Below, in pieces: positions 36,398-48,260 of a DNA stretch of 64,000 nucleotides (positions are counted from its first letter, which is position 1; each line of letters opens with the position of its first letter). The translations under genes were made by a program, and so were the position numbers. The stretch comes from Apostichopus japonicus. Taxonomy: Eukaryota > Echinodermata > Holothuroidea > Aspidochirotida > Stichopodidae. The stretch covers positions 6,176,501 to 6,240,500 of the forward strand of contig NC_092568.1 in NCBI RefSeq assembly GCF_037975245.1, in the 5' to 3' direction. The notes below the pieces were generated by a model. The model was not told where the DNA came from. It searched no databases and saw only the letters and a list, made by a program, of their open reading frames with translations.

Positions 36398-36403
36398 TTT
36401 AAT
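36398..36403 (-). terminator. candidate ATTAAA polyadenylation signal for FEZ
   Basis: ATTAAA, the commonest variant signal, reads on the minus strand about 45 bases after the in-frame TAA at 36447. It fits use of that exon as the last one. Confidence 0.3.
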
Positions 36404-36446
36404 AAGTCTTATCCGAGATGTGGATGAAGTCCATGTCTACATTCAA

Positions 36447-36511
36447 TTACCTTTGAGCTAGATCAGGAGCTGGTACAGCCTGACCATCCTCTGTTCCAGA
36501 TGGGAAAAGCA
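36447..36511 (-). CDS. FEZ: FEZ1/FEZ2 (UNC-76) family protein, probable last coding exon
   Basis: The acceptor TTCTTGCTCAG precedes TGCTTTTCCC. With the G carried over from the exon ending at 55250 this reads VLFPSG..., which aligns with the VLCPT end of vertebrate FEZ proteins. Here the frame runs on for about 16 residues (TEDGQAVPAPDLAQ) beyond the vertebrate end, then meets either TAA at 36447 or a donor, CAAAG|GTAATT, at 36451. Stop and donor overlap, so the true C-terminus is ambiguous. The preceding intron is about 18.7 kb. Confidence 0.65.
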
Positions 36512-37079
36512 CTGAGCAAGAAAAATACAAAGAAAAAAAACAAAACAATTTAAATCTTAAACAATATAAATCAATTAGTGATCTGAAGGTAGAGCATCTG
36601 AGAACAGACTCAGCTATATTACATTGGACTACAACGGTTTTTGTTTGTCCAGCAAAAGTGATTGGAAACAGTGACATGTGCAAGCCTAGTAATTCTAGAA
36701 GTATAATTGCTTAGCACTTTCTGCAAGAGACTTTGGTCAATTTAATGAAGTTAACCTCCTGTGGTGCAAGCACAGTGTGTTCAAAATGTATCTATTTATT
36801 GGTTCACCAACAGATCAATGAATAAAATAAATAAACTTAATTACAAAAATTGAAAGTATATCTAGATTATATTTAGTTATATGGGTCATGTATAATATCT
36901 AGATAAGAGCTATCATCACAAACTACTATTAGCTAAACTGGAGGTTAACAGTTGGGTGCCACTTAACACTCAGTGGGGGAGGAGGGAGGGGGGGGACCAT
37001 CATCTTTGGTCATGAAGGATGGTAAGATATTAATCCCGATGTCTTTCTTCTTAGTTGTGAGATTTGATTCTGGATATTT

Positions 37080-37325
37080 CAAACAGACACTGTACACAAA
37101 CAGACACTGTACACAAACAGACACACACACTGTACACAAACAGACACTGTACAAAAACAGACACTGTACACAAACAGACACACCGTACACAAACAGACAC
37201 TGTACAACAACAGACACACACACTGTACACAAACAGACACTGTACACAAACAGACACACACACTGTACACACCCAGACACTGTACACCAACAGACACATA
37301 CACTGTACACCAACAGACACACCCT
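37080..37325 (+). repeat. CAGACACTGTACACAAA-type short tandem repeat
   Basis: Repeats of ACAGACACTGTACACAA and longer variants with extra ACAC. A related array is at about 52890-53050. CTCACCTCCACAATAATATT follows, and its exact complement occurs at about 52555-52575. Confidence 0.85.
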
Positions 37326-37441
37326 TACTCACCTCCACAATAATATTGGGACCAGTAACTTGGTACGTTTTGCATCAACAATTGTGGGACCTGATTTGTG
37401 GGACCAGAATGTACACCTTATGTGTGGGACCTTAAAAACAC

Positions 37442-37650
37442 ACCTTTGTGGGACCAGTCCAAATATGTGGGACCACAAAAACACACCTAAGAAACATCAT
37501 TTGTGGGACCAGACCAAATTGTGGGACCAAAAAAACACACCTGAGAAACATCATTTGTGGGACCAGACCAAATTGTGGGACCAAAAAAACACACCTGAGA
37601 AACATCATTTGTGGGACCAGACCAAATTGTGGGACCAAACAAGAGCCCAA
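37442..37650 (+). repeat. 54-bp tandem repeat, left array
   Basis: The unit contains TTTGTGGGACCAGACCAAAT, TGTGGGACCA and AACACACCTGAGAAACATCA. Copies begin at about 37500, 37554 and 37608, after a diverged start. The same unit in the same orientation forms an array at 40706-40985, on the far side of the 400-bp satellite. Confidence 0.9.
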
Positions 37651-37739
37651 GGGCACTGTGGTTCCTTGCTTGGGGTATATGACAATACACATCATATTAT
37701 CAAGCAAGATTGGGCTGAAATAGTCCAAGTAATTGTCCT

Positions 37740-40560
37740 ACATGTTCCCATAAAGTAACCAACACTATAGCCAACACTTTTGTGATCACAAAATGTGATC
37801 GGATTTTATATCAAAAGGCACTTTTGAGATCTAAATATGGCGTCGAAAATGTAAGAAATATAAGAGACCTACAAGCGTGTCAACAGATATGATAACAATG
37901 GTGACCTCAGATGACATGACCTTGAAGTTTCAAAATGTTCCACCACCCCATTCACAACTTGTCCCAAAATATCAACCATGTCACACCTTGGCATTGAGAT
38001 TTAATTGCATTAAATGTCAAAAAATTAACTTTTGAACTTGTATGTAACTTCACACACAAAGGTCACCCGGATGTCAACCAATTGACATTTTTGATCGGTG
38101 AGACCTAAATAGAGCATGACTGTAAAAATTCAAACATTTTTTCTTTGCCCATTTTCTCCCCCCATAATACTACTTTTTTAACATTAGCTGACCTTTGGTG
38201 ACCTTGGATCACATGACCGTTAAGTTTGAAAATATTCCCCTATACCATTTGCAACTTGTCCAAAAAAATCAACCTTGTCACACCTTGGCACTGGGAGTTA
38301 TTGCATTAAATGTCTGAAAATTAACTTTGACCTCAAATAACTTCGCACACGAAGGTCAAATGGGGGTCAACCCATTGACATTTATGATCAGAAGGTACCT
38401 TTAACATCTGAAAATAGCATCGAAACTGTAAAAATCCACAAAACATGAAAAGGTCACCAGAGGTCAAATTGAGGTCAAGGGTCACCCAGATGCGGGTCGA
38501 CAATTGGATTACATTGGAGCAACTCCCAACCCTAACGGACAATTTGTTCTTAAGTTGTCGCAAAAATACTAGTTTTTTATCATTAATTGACCTTTGGTGA
38601 CCTTGTATCACATGACCGTTAAGTTTGAAAATGCTCCCCTATACCATTTGCAACTACTCCAAAAATATCAACCTTGTCACACCTTGGAACTGGGAGTTAT
38701 TGCATTAAATGTCTGAAAATTAACTTTGACCTCATATAACTTCGCACACGAAGGTCACACAGGGGTCAACCCATTGACATTTATGATCAGAAGGTACCTT
38801 TGACATCTGAAAATAGCATCGAAACTGTAAAAAATCCACAAAACACGAAAAGGTCATTAGAGGTCAAATTAAGGTCAAGGGTCACCCAGATGCGGGTCGA
38901 CAATTGGACTTCATTAAAGCAACTCCCAACTCTAACGGACAATTTGTTCTCAAGTTATCGCAAAAATACTAGTTTTTTATCATTAATTGACCTTTGGTGA
39001 CCTTGTATCACATAACCGTTAAGTTTGAAAATATCCCCCTATACCATTTGCAACTACTCCAAAAATATCAACCTTGTCACACCTTGGAACTGGGAGTTAT
39101 TGCATTAAATGTCTGAAAATTAACTTTGACCTCATATAACTTCGCACACGAAGGTCACACGGGGGTCAACCCATTGACATTTATGATCAGAAGTTACCTT
39201 TAACATCTGAAAATAGCATCAAAACTGTAAAAATCCACAAAACACTAAAAAGGTCACCAGAGGTCAAATTGAGGTCAAGGGTCACCCAGATGCGGGTCGA
39301 CAATTGGATTACATTGAAGCAACTCCCAACCCTAAGGGACAATTTGTTCTCAAGTTTTCGCAAAAAATACTAGTTTTTTATCATTAATTGACCTTTGGTG
39401 ACCTCGGATCACATGACCGTTAAGTTTGAAAATATTGCCCTATACCATTTGCAACTTGTCTCAAAATATCAACTGTGTAACACCTTGGCACTGGGAGTTA
39501 TTACACTAAATGTCTGAAAATTAACTTTGACCTCATATAACTTAACATACAAAGGTCACCTTGGGTCAACTTATTGACATTTTTGATTGATGAGACCTAA
39601 ATTAGAGCATCAAACTATAAAAATTCAAACATTTTATACCTTGCCCATTTTCTACCCCCAAAATACTAGTTTTTTGACATTAATTGACCTTTGGTGACCT
39701 CGGATCACATGACCGTTAACTTTGAAAATATTCCCCTATACCATTTGCAACTTGTCCAAAAATATCAACTATGTCACACCTTGGAACTGGGAGTTGTTGC
39801 ATTAAATGTCTGAAAATTAACTTTGACCACGTATAACTTCGCACACGAAGGTCACACGGGTGTCAACCAATTGACATTTTTGATCGGAAGGTACCTTTGA
39901 TATCCAAATCTAGCATCAAAACCAAACATTTTCTTTTTTGCTCGTTTCCTCCCAAAATAAGCAGATTTTTTCTAATGTGACCTTTGACGTTTTGACCTTG
40001 GTTTCAGATGTAGTTTAATCTCCTGATTCCAAAAAACAAAACGAAAAGTCTGTACAACCATCCTAACTCTGACCGAAAAACTTTGACCCCATATAACTTC
40101 GCACATAAAGGTCACACGGGGTCAACCTATTGACATTTATGATCAGAAGGTACCTTTGACATCTGAAAATAGCATCGAAACTGTAAAAATCCCAAAAACA
40201 CAAAAAGGTCACCAGAGGTCAAATTGAGGTCAAGGGTCACCCAGATGCGGGTCGACAATTGGATTACATTGAGGCAACTCCCAACCCTAACAGACATTTC
40301 GTTCTCAAGTTATTGCAAAAATACTAGTTTTTTATCATTAATTGACCTTTGGTGACCTCGGATCACATGACCGTTAAGTTTGAAAATGCTCCCCTAACCA
40401 GTTCACAACTTGTCCCAAAATATCAATTTTGTCGCACATTGGCACTGGGAGTTATTGTAGTTTTAATATTTTCGGTTTTTGGACCATAACTGACCTTTGG
40501 TGACCTTTGTGGGCACCAAAAACAATAGGGCACACCTTCTCCATATGGCGGATCTATAGT
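37740..40560 (+). repeat. about 400-bp satellite rich in AGGTCA/TGACCT half-sites
   Basis: TGACCTTTGGTGACC starts at 38189, 38588, 38988, 39389, 39685, 40343 and 40491, so full units are 399-401 bases, with one short unit (296) and diverged ends. Each full unit carries several AGGTCA or TGACCT half-sites, including AGGTCAAATTGAGGTCAAGG. No reading frame is conserved between units. Confidence 0.9.
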
Positions 40561-40619
40561 CCAAGTTTGGCTTCAATCTAACATTCCCTTATTGAGATAG
40601 AGCGTACCCAAGCAAGTGT

Positions 40620-40985
40620 CACAGACACACACACACACATACATACATACATACATACATACACACACACACACGCCAACCTGACTGCATAGGTTCCTTT
40701 TGCTAAAGCAAGGAACCAAAAAACACACCTGAGAAACATCATTTGTGGGACCAGACCAAATTGTGGGACCAAAAAAACACACCTGAGAAACATCATTTGT
40801 GGGACCAGACCAAATTGTGGGACCAAAAAAACACACCTGAGAAACATCATTTGTGGGACCAGATCAAATTGTGGGACCAAAAAAACACACCTGAGAAACA
40901 TCATTTGTGGGACCAGACCAAATTGTGGGACCAAAAAAACACACCTGAGAAACATCATTTGTGGGAACAGATAAAACATGTTTCA
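40620..40985 (+). repeat. (CA/CATA)n followed by 54-bp repeat, right array
   Basis: A (CA)n(CATA)n(CA)n tract at 40620-40672 precedes about five copies of the 54-bp unit seen at 37442-37650. Copies are nearly identical. The 54-base period keeps frames open on both strands, so those frames are not genes. Confidence 0.9.
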
Positions 40986-41860
40986 AACTAAATTTGTGGA
41001 ATCACACCCAATATGTGGGACCACAAATCATGCTGTTCCAACATGTCTGGGACCAAAAGCAGACCTTTCAAATGGTTTGGGTACCAATCCCAAAATGCAG
41101 GATTAACTCCTTTGTGGGACCTACCATCTAATGAACACAAATACCGAGTCCCTTTCTCTAAGACAGAAATTAAAGGAGCTTTGGTAGTTGAAAGATAAAT
41201 TATACATAAGTTTCTGTACTGTTTCCCCCGAAATCAGCAATAGATATTCATCCTGCGAATATTTTCCCAAAAAAACTGCCTCAGCAATAGCAATTTCCAA
41301 CAGAAATTTCTTTAATCGGCAGAAAAAACGGTATATATATGAATTTTTCTTAAGTTGACTTCCCAGCTCAATAAGTTGGAGGAATACTGTACAGAAAGTA
41401 AGGAACACATTTATCTCTCATAAATCCTCCTTTAGCCATTCAGATGTGTCAAGTTAAGGAACTGTAAATATGTTAGGAAAAGAACATTTTCAATTTTTCA
41501 CAGTTGTCCTTATCTTTCAGTCTGCACTGCATATAATTTGACAAATTGACCAGAGTAATTCACTTTTCATTCAGTTTGAGTTTGAACTAATACCTTTTCA
41601 TGCACAACAAAACTTGGCATCAAGGTATTCTAATTCGAAGTATTTCTCTGTTTAATTGATACATCAGAATAACTGCTGTATTGTTAAAAGAACTTTTTAA
41701 GAAATAATGCTAAAGTTTTTTTTTTTTCTGTTAGTAGTGCTCAACAAGGATAGCAGCTTTATATGTATATATTCATACTGGGCAGAATCAACAATGTTGT
41801 CAGTTTGCACTAACATTTACAGTAGGCTCAAATGAGCACAGAAAATGTGGGACCAACCAA

Positions 41861-41861
41861 C

Positions 41862-41892
<31 letters not shown>

Positions 41893-41893
41893 A

Positions 41894-41965
<72 letters not shown>
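41861..41965. repeat. (TA)n microsatellite
   Basis: A nearly pure TA tract that abuts the left arm of the fold-back element. Similar tracts lie at 42489-42523 and 42617-42752. Confidence 0.95.
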
Positions 41966-41966
<1 letters not shown>

Positions 41967-41989
41967 TGTTTAAAGTATCTCTTTCGAGA

Positions 41990-42487
41990 TCCGGCTTTAG
42001 GAATCACAAATGATTTCGAGTTGGTTAGCATCATGTTTGATCTCAAGAGTAAGGCAAAATATGTCACCAAAAACAGAACTAGTATTGTTCGATAAAGGTG
42101 ACAAACGCCTACAGTGGAATTACGACCTTCCTTACCGGTTTCGAACCTCTGGACATACAATCAGCGTCCATAACCTAGTGGTTAGGGTGTCCGCGTACAG
42201 AGCGGAAGGCCCGGGTTCGAATCCCGGTGGAGGCTCGAAGTTTTTTCACTGTTCTGGATTTTCCTTCACATTACGTTTTCAACGGGGACACCCTAACCAA
42301 CTAGGCCATGGACGCTGATTGTATGTCCAGAGGTTCGAAACAGGCAAGGAAGGTCGTAATTCCACTGTAGGCTATTGACACCTGTATCGAACAATACTAG
42401 TTCTGTTCGTGGTGACATATTTTGCCTTACTCTAGAGATCAAACATGATGCTAACCAACTCGAAAATCATTTGTGATTCCTAAAGCT

Positions 42488-42490
<3 letters not shown>
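41990..42490. mobile_element. fold-back element with about 204-bp arms around a tRNA-like core
   Basis: The left arm, 41990-42192, and right arm, 42286-42490, are inverted copies with roughly 90 percent identity by eye (CTTTAGGAATCACAAATGAT at the outer ends). The 93-base loop holds the 3' half of a tRNA-like sequence whose 5' half is in the left arm. The right arm carries an antisense tRNA 5' half with a good A-box, TGGCCTAGTTGG. Both outer ends abut (TA)n. The structure could have come from two tRNA-headed SINEs joined head to head, or from a true fold-back transposon. No open frame was seen. Confidence 0.8.
42164..42235 (+). tRNA. tRNA-like sequence, probably SINE head rather than functional tRNA
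   Basis: Seventy-two bases fold as a cloverleaf: acceptor GCGTCCA/TGGAGGC with one G-G mismatch, D stem ACCT/GGGT, anticodon stem TCCGC/GCGGA with a seven-base loop, and T stem CCGGG/CCCGG. The B-box GGTTCGAATCC is perfect. The loop would give anticodon ACA, unusual for a real tRNA-Cys. Together with the fold-back context and a truncated copy at 42575-42610, this argues for a tRNA-derived repeat. Confidence 0.5.
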
Positions 42491-42528
<38 letters not shown>

Positions 42529-42574
42529 AAGTTATATAGTTAAAGATAATTCCTGGCCTAGCATATCCTGTTCG

Positions 42575-42610
42575 AGCCTCCACCGGGATTCGAACCCGGG
42601 CCTCCCGCTT
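42575..42610 (-). mobile_element. truncated 3' half of the same tRNA-like sequence
   Basis: On the minus strand it reads AGCGGGAGGCCCGGGTTCGA and continues to GGAGGCT, matching the 3' half of 42164-42235. It lies between two (TA)n tracts, which suggests repeated insertion or rearrangement at TA sequence. Confidence 0.7.
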
Positions 42611-42613
42611 TAA

Positions 42614-42756
<143 letters not shown>

Positions 42757-44328
42757 AAGTTATATATATAGTTAAAGATATTCCTTGCCTAGCATATCCT
42801 GTTTTATAGCCCCACAGAATTGTTTAAGAAATACTAAGTTTTTTTTTCGATTAGTAGCTAGTCCTCAATAAGGATGATAGCTTTTTATATATTTCATACT
42901 GGGCAGAAGCAACTGTGTTGTCTGTTACCCCTTTCCATTTACAGTATAGGCTTCAATGAGCACAGAAAATGTGGGACCAACCTGCCAATAACCTGCTGTA
43001 AAGGTCAAAGAATATCTCCTGGCCTTATATTACTCCCACAAAATTGTTTTACAAAAAGCAGCTAAGCTTTACTCAATAAGTAGTCCTTAACAGGAGTTGC
43101 AGCTTGATATGTACTACACAATGGGCAGAAAGCAACTATTATGTCTGTTCCCAATAACATTTACAGTAAGCCCAAATGAGCACAGGAAATGTGGGACCAA
43201 CCTGCCAATAACCAGCTGTAAAGGTCAAAGAATAACTCCTGGCCTTTCATATTTTATATTAATCCCACAAAATTGTTTTACAAAAAGCAGCTTAGCTTTA
43301 CTCAATTAGTAGTCTTTAACAGGAGTTGCAGCTTGACATGTACTACATAATGGCAGAAAGCAACTATTATGTCTGTTCCCAATAACATTTACAGTAGGCC
43401 CAAATGAGCACAGGAAATGTGGGACCAACCTGCCAATAACCTGCTGTAAAGGTCAAAGAATAACTCCTGGCCTTTCATATTTTATATTAATCCCACAAAA
43501 TTGTTTTACAAAAAGCAGCTTAGCTTTACTCAATTAGTAGTCTTTAACAGGAGTTGCAGCTTGACATGTACTACATAATGGCAGAAAGCAACTATTATGT
43601 CTGTTCCCAATAACATTTACAGTAGGCCCTAATGAGCACAGGGAATGTGGGACCAACCTGCCAATAACCTGCTGTAAAGGTCAAAGAATAACTCCTGGCC
43701 TTTCATATTTTATATTAATCCCACAAAATTGTTTTACAAAAAGCAGCTTAGCTTTACTCAGTTAGTAGTCTTTAACAGGAGTGGCAGCTTGATATGTCCT
43801 ACATAATGGGCAGAAAGCAACTATTATGTCTGTTCCCACTAACATTTACAGTAGATCCTTATGAGCACAGAAAATGTGGGACCAACTTGTCAAAAAACCT
43901 GCTGTATATATAGTTAAAGATAATTCCTGGGCTAGCACTTCCTCTTTAATATCCCGACAGAATTGTTTAAGAAATAACGCTAAATTTCTTGTTATTAGTA
44001 GTCCTCAACAGGGATGACAGCTTGTTACATGTATTTCATACTGGGCAGAAGCAACTGTGTGCTCCTCCACCCCTCACTTTTATGCACTTTTTGGCTACTC
44101 AATTAGTAGTCCTTCTCATGGGTGGCAGCTTTATATACTCGGCAGAAGCAACAATGTCAGTTTCCATACACATATTACAGTACGATCTAATAAGCGCAGA
44201 AAATGTGGGACCAACCTGCCAACCTATTTAGTTCATTTAAGGATAATTCCTGGTCTTGTCTTCATGTTGAATATACCCATTAAAAACAAATTGCCAATAA
44301 AAAGCTAAGTTTTTAATTTTAATTTTCA

Positions 44329-44688
44329 GGTTTACAGACTTGTTCAGGGCGAAGGCCTTCTCACACGACTTTACAACTTAACCCTGGTCATTGGTAACTT
44401 GTCACACCTACACACCAAAGTGTGTACAATTCAATCTATCTCTCCTGGGGCACCACAGTGCACCACAACCATGTGTCCCCCGGAGGACTTCCCTTAGGGT
44501 GCAGCCACAACGGGCGCAAACAACTATATTTACAAGTTACCTCGCAAGTCCCCATTTATACATCTGTGTGAAGAGAGGCAATGGAGATAAAGCGCCTTGC
44601 CCAAGGACACAACGTAATGATCTGGCCAGGGCTCGAACCTGTAATCCTTAGAACGTAATCCACTGCCCACTTGACCACAACGCCCTCC
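44329..44688 (-). mobile_element. tRNA-headed SINE inserted in the 228-bp repeat
   Basis: On the minus strand the head begins GGAGGGCGTTGTGGTCAAGT, with a TGGTCAAGTGGG A-box and a B-box GGTTCGAGCCC at 44639-44629. The body includes TGTCCTTGGGCAAGGCGCTT, a core shared by many metazoan SINEs. The flanking repeat resumes on either side (GCTAAGTTTT to the left, CAGGGGTTTA to the right), showing insertion into a pre-existing unit. Confidence 0.75.
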
Positions 44689-45300
44689 ACAGGGGTTTAG
44701 GAAATGCCCTTGATTTGAACACAGAAATTTTGGTTCCCCCCATGTGCCCCTTCCCCCCCCCCTTCGCTTTCATGTACATTTTGGCTACTCAATTGGTAGA
44801 CCTTATAAAGGGTGGCAGCTTTATATACTGGGCAGAAGCAACAATGTCAGTTTCCACACAAATTTACAGTACGATCTAATAAGCGCAGAAAATGTGGGAC
44901 CAACCTGCCGACCTATTTAGATCATTTAAGGATAATTCCTGGTCTTGCACTTCATGTTGAATATACCCTTTTAAAACAAATTGCCAAAAAAAAAGAGCTA
45001 AGTTTTACTCAACTAGGAGTCCTAAACAGGGGTTTATCATATGCCCTTGAACACAGAAAATTTGGTTCCCCCATGTGCCCCCCCACCCCCAATTTCATGT
45101 ACTTTTTGGCTATACTCAATTAGTAGCCCTCATTAAGGGTGGCAGCTTTATATACTAGGCAGAAGCAACAAATTTGTCAGTTTCCACTAAAATTAACAGT
45201 AGGCTCGAACGAGCACAGAAAATGTTGGACCAACCTGCATATAGTCAAAAGAATAATTCCTGGGCTTGCACTTACCCTTTTAAAAAAAAATGCAAAAAAG

Positions 45301-48250
45301 CTTTATATTTTTCTCAAGTAGTATTCCTTAACAAGGGTTAACCATATATGCCCTTGAGCACTGAAAATGTCTTTCCCTCATGCTTCTCCCCTTTCTGGCT
45401 ACTGTATAACAGTATAATAAGCACTGTACAACAGTTAATTTATCCTAACCTTTTACGATACTGTAGGACTGGAAAACTCTTGAGATATTGACTGGAAACC
45501 ATAGTTTTCAATAATAATATATAGCCAACATGCTTGTGTGATCTTAAAACTGTGAGACCAAACAGGCATGAACAATATAGGGCATGGTACAGTTTAGTGT
45601 ACCCCGTGCCACCCACCCCCCCCCTCTAACTCTCTGGTGGAAGTAAACCATGGCATTACACTGCATGCAAGGACTGCCAAAAACTTCAGAGGAAGTTTAC
45701 CTTCATACTTTTTTCCCTTCCACTAAAATAATTCAAAGGCATACTGTAAAACCTAGATGGTACAGGAAACAACATTGATGATCTGTTATTTTTGTAGTAT
45801 GCTGGAAAAAAAAATTGTACTGAAATTCAGCCCAATGATGTGAAGTGGCAATACATCTATAATTAACACACTTCTTGAATCCTGAACACTATATTATAGA
45901 TTAGTATGGCAAGAGAGTGAAATCAGTGGAAATTCTTATATGAGAACATTTCTAGGTAAGTAATTTCTTTCTCAACTTTAAATGTGTACCAACAAGTGCG
46001 AAAGTGACTGGAGAAAATATATATCAGAATCAATAGTCTGCATGTATATATGCAGTCCATTTGCCAACTAATTATAATTAGTCAAGATTACTTAGCTACT
46101 ACCTTCAATTGTTCTCCAACAGTCTTTATCCAAAGAGAGTTGAAACTGTTTTCAAATTAATCTAATGGCTTGCAAATTAGAAGCTTCTTCTAAACTGTTT
46201 CCACAGTTACTAATCTCAGACTCTATGATTCAGTTATTTTAGTTAATGAACACATGTACAGTATGCATACTCCACAGACACTGTAATGAAAAACTATTCA
46301 GAAAACATGGGAACTACAAAACCCTAAAAAAAAAAAAAACATGGGTAAATAAAATTAAGTTTATTGTTATATTTTACACTTCTTTACTCACCATACACTT
46401 ACTGTAATCTGTAAACTATAAACTACAATCTCTCAGTGACTTTTGATTCTCCCACAGGACCCATTACCACTAAAGTCAAGAAAATGTGACCTTAAAGGTA
46501 TGCAAATATAGAGAAACAGTTACCAAGAAGGGCAGACAATTTGACCTTTGGGGTACACATTGGCTTTTTTTCTGCAGTAAGAGGATTCCAGTATATACAG
46601 GATATGCCTACTACTGTACATGCAATATATATCTAAGGCCCACTATATTTAGTTGTATCATGTATGCAGTATATGGAGCTACTTAACATTGGTAAAAATG
46701 TCTTTATACAGGTAATTTTACACAATTAACTGCAGGCATACTGTGATATTCATGAAAATATGGCAGTTGTATGAAGCATGTGACTGCATGTGTACAACAG
46801 GTACAGTAAACACAATATAGTGAAGTCTTTTTTTTGGTTCTCAAATTTGTCTTAATTTGTATCACAACAGCTTGCATTATATAGTCTATATACACTTCAA
46901 AGGTTCTTATTTTTGGTTTTGCATATTAGAAACAGAAATGTGAACAGGTGTCTTAATCAAATCTTTTGACGTGAAATCGCAGTGAGGAGAAAGCTATAGT
47001 TAAAAATTCCTTGGTTTTTAAATTTCAATCGAAAATTCTTATTGATAGAAATAATAATATCAGTTTCATTCCAATTACTTAAGTTTGGGACATCAAGTTA
47101 GAAATGATGTGTGCTTGTACAGCATTCTCTTCCTTTCAAATAAGGGTTAACTTCCTTTATTCCAATCGAATAGTCTAATACAAGCTGTGACAACATGTGG
47201 GATGAAACTAAAGCAAAACATGGTGCTCTTCTATACCATATCCATGAGCAGCTTCTATTTGTCACTATCACAATTCACAACATTGACCATACTTCCAGTT
47301 TGAGAGAGCATTTACTGAATTTTCAGAACAGCCTCTGTTGACCTCAAGTTGCCATCAAAAAGCTTTCAAAAACTCATTTCATAAATGCTCCCCTCCCCCC
47401 AAACACACATATAAGCCGCACAATTGAACCAAACTTCAGCTACTACATCATGGTGTGAATGAATAAATGAAAGCACTTTAATTGCTGCCAACTGAAAATT
47501 CTTGCATCATAATTACAATTAGACATAATTTTGGCCTGTGCATTTAAATGAAATTTACAATACCTCTCTTAAGGAGGTATGTTGAGTAGGAGGTACTACG
47601 AGACGATTCTAGCTCTTTGGAGTTAGCTTGAAGCGAGCAATACTGTACTTAACTTGAAATTTGGGAGTTGAATGGACTTAATTAAGTGCAATTTCATGTA
47701 ATTAGCATATATAACTAAGGAATTTTGTCAGCCGCAACAAGTCTAAGGGCAGTTCCAAGCAAAACAGGACATGACTCCCAAAACTTCGAATAGGTTTAAT
47801 CGTAACAAATTTGGTATCAAATTAAAGCTAAGAATCAAAATTTCCTTAATCTGCATAAGGAATACTATTTTCATGTCATTAACATATTGAAATTTGCATA
47901 ATTTAAATTGCAACATTAATAAAAATAATGGTTGTCAAGTTGATACTAATACATTCATATACATGATAAAAATGATAAACCTGAATTGATGCATGATGTT
48001 TGAACTCTAGAGATCCAAACCATGGGCTTAACATTTCTGTAACATATATATTTCATTACTGTTCAATGACCTACAGTAAATAGATTTTGGAAAAAAGATG
48101 TCATGCTGTTAGGGTAAATTGTGATGTTTTTTTAAATTATTCCTTTGCAAGACAATAATTTGCAATGAAGTTTGTTTCCAAACTAAGACATCGATAACCA
48201 TTAAATACAAGCACATTTTTAAGTTCATCTGACTTGCATCATTAATGACT
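45301..48250. other. intronic sequence of FEZ; no gene recognised
   Basis: AT-rich, mostly unique-looking. A C-run lies near 45610 and an A-run near 46326. No exon or array supported on either strand. Confidence 0.4.
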
Positions 48251-48260
48251 CATTAAAGTC

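Noticed and set aside
36973-37758. 261-codon plus-strand frame
   Set aside because: It is made from the CAGACACTGTACACAAA and 54-bp repeats; no domain and an equally open opposite strand.
40578-40991. Repeat-derived frames reading VPQFGLVPQMMFLRC or LWDQTKLWDQ
   Set aside because: 54-bp unit translated; no start context, homology or splice support.
42164-42235. Functional tRNA-Cys(ACA)
   Set aside because: An acceptor mismatch, an unusual anticodon, location in a fold-back repeat and a truncated relative nearby favour a tRNA-derived repeat.
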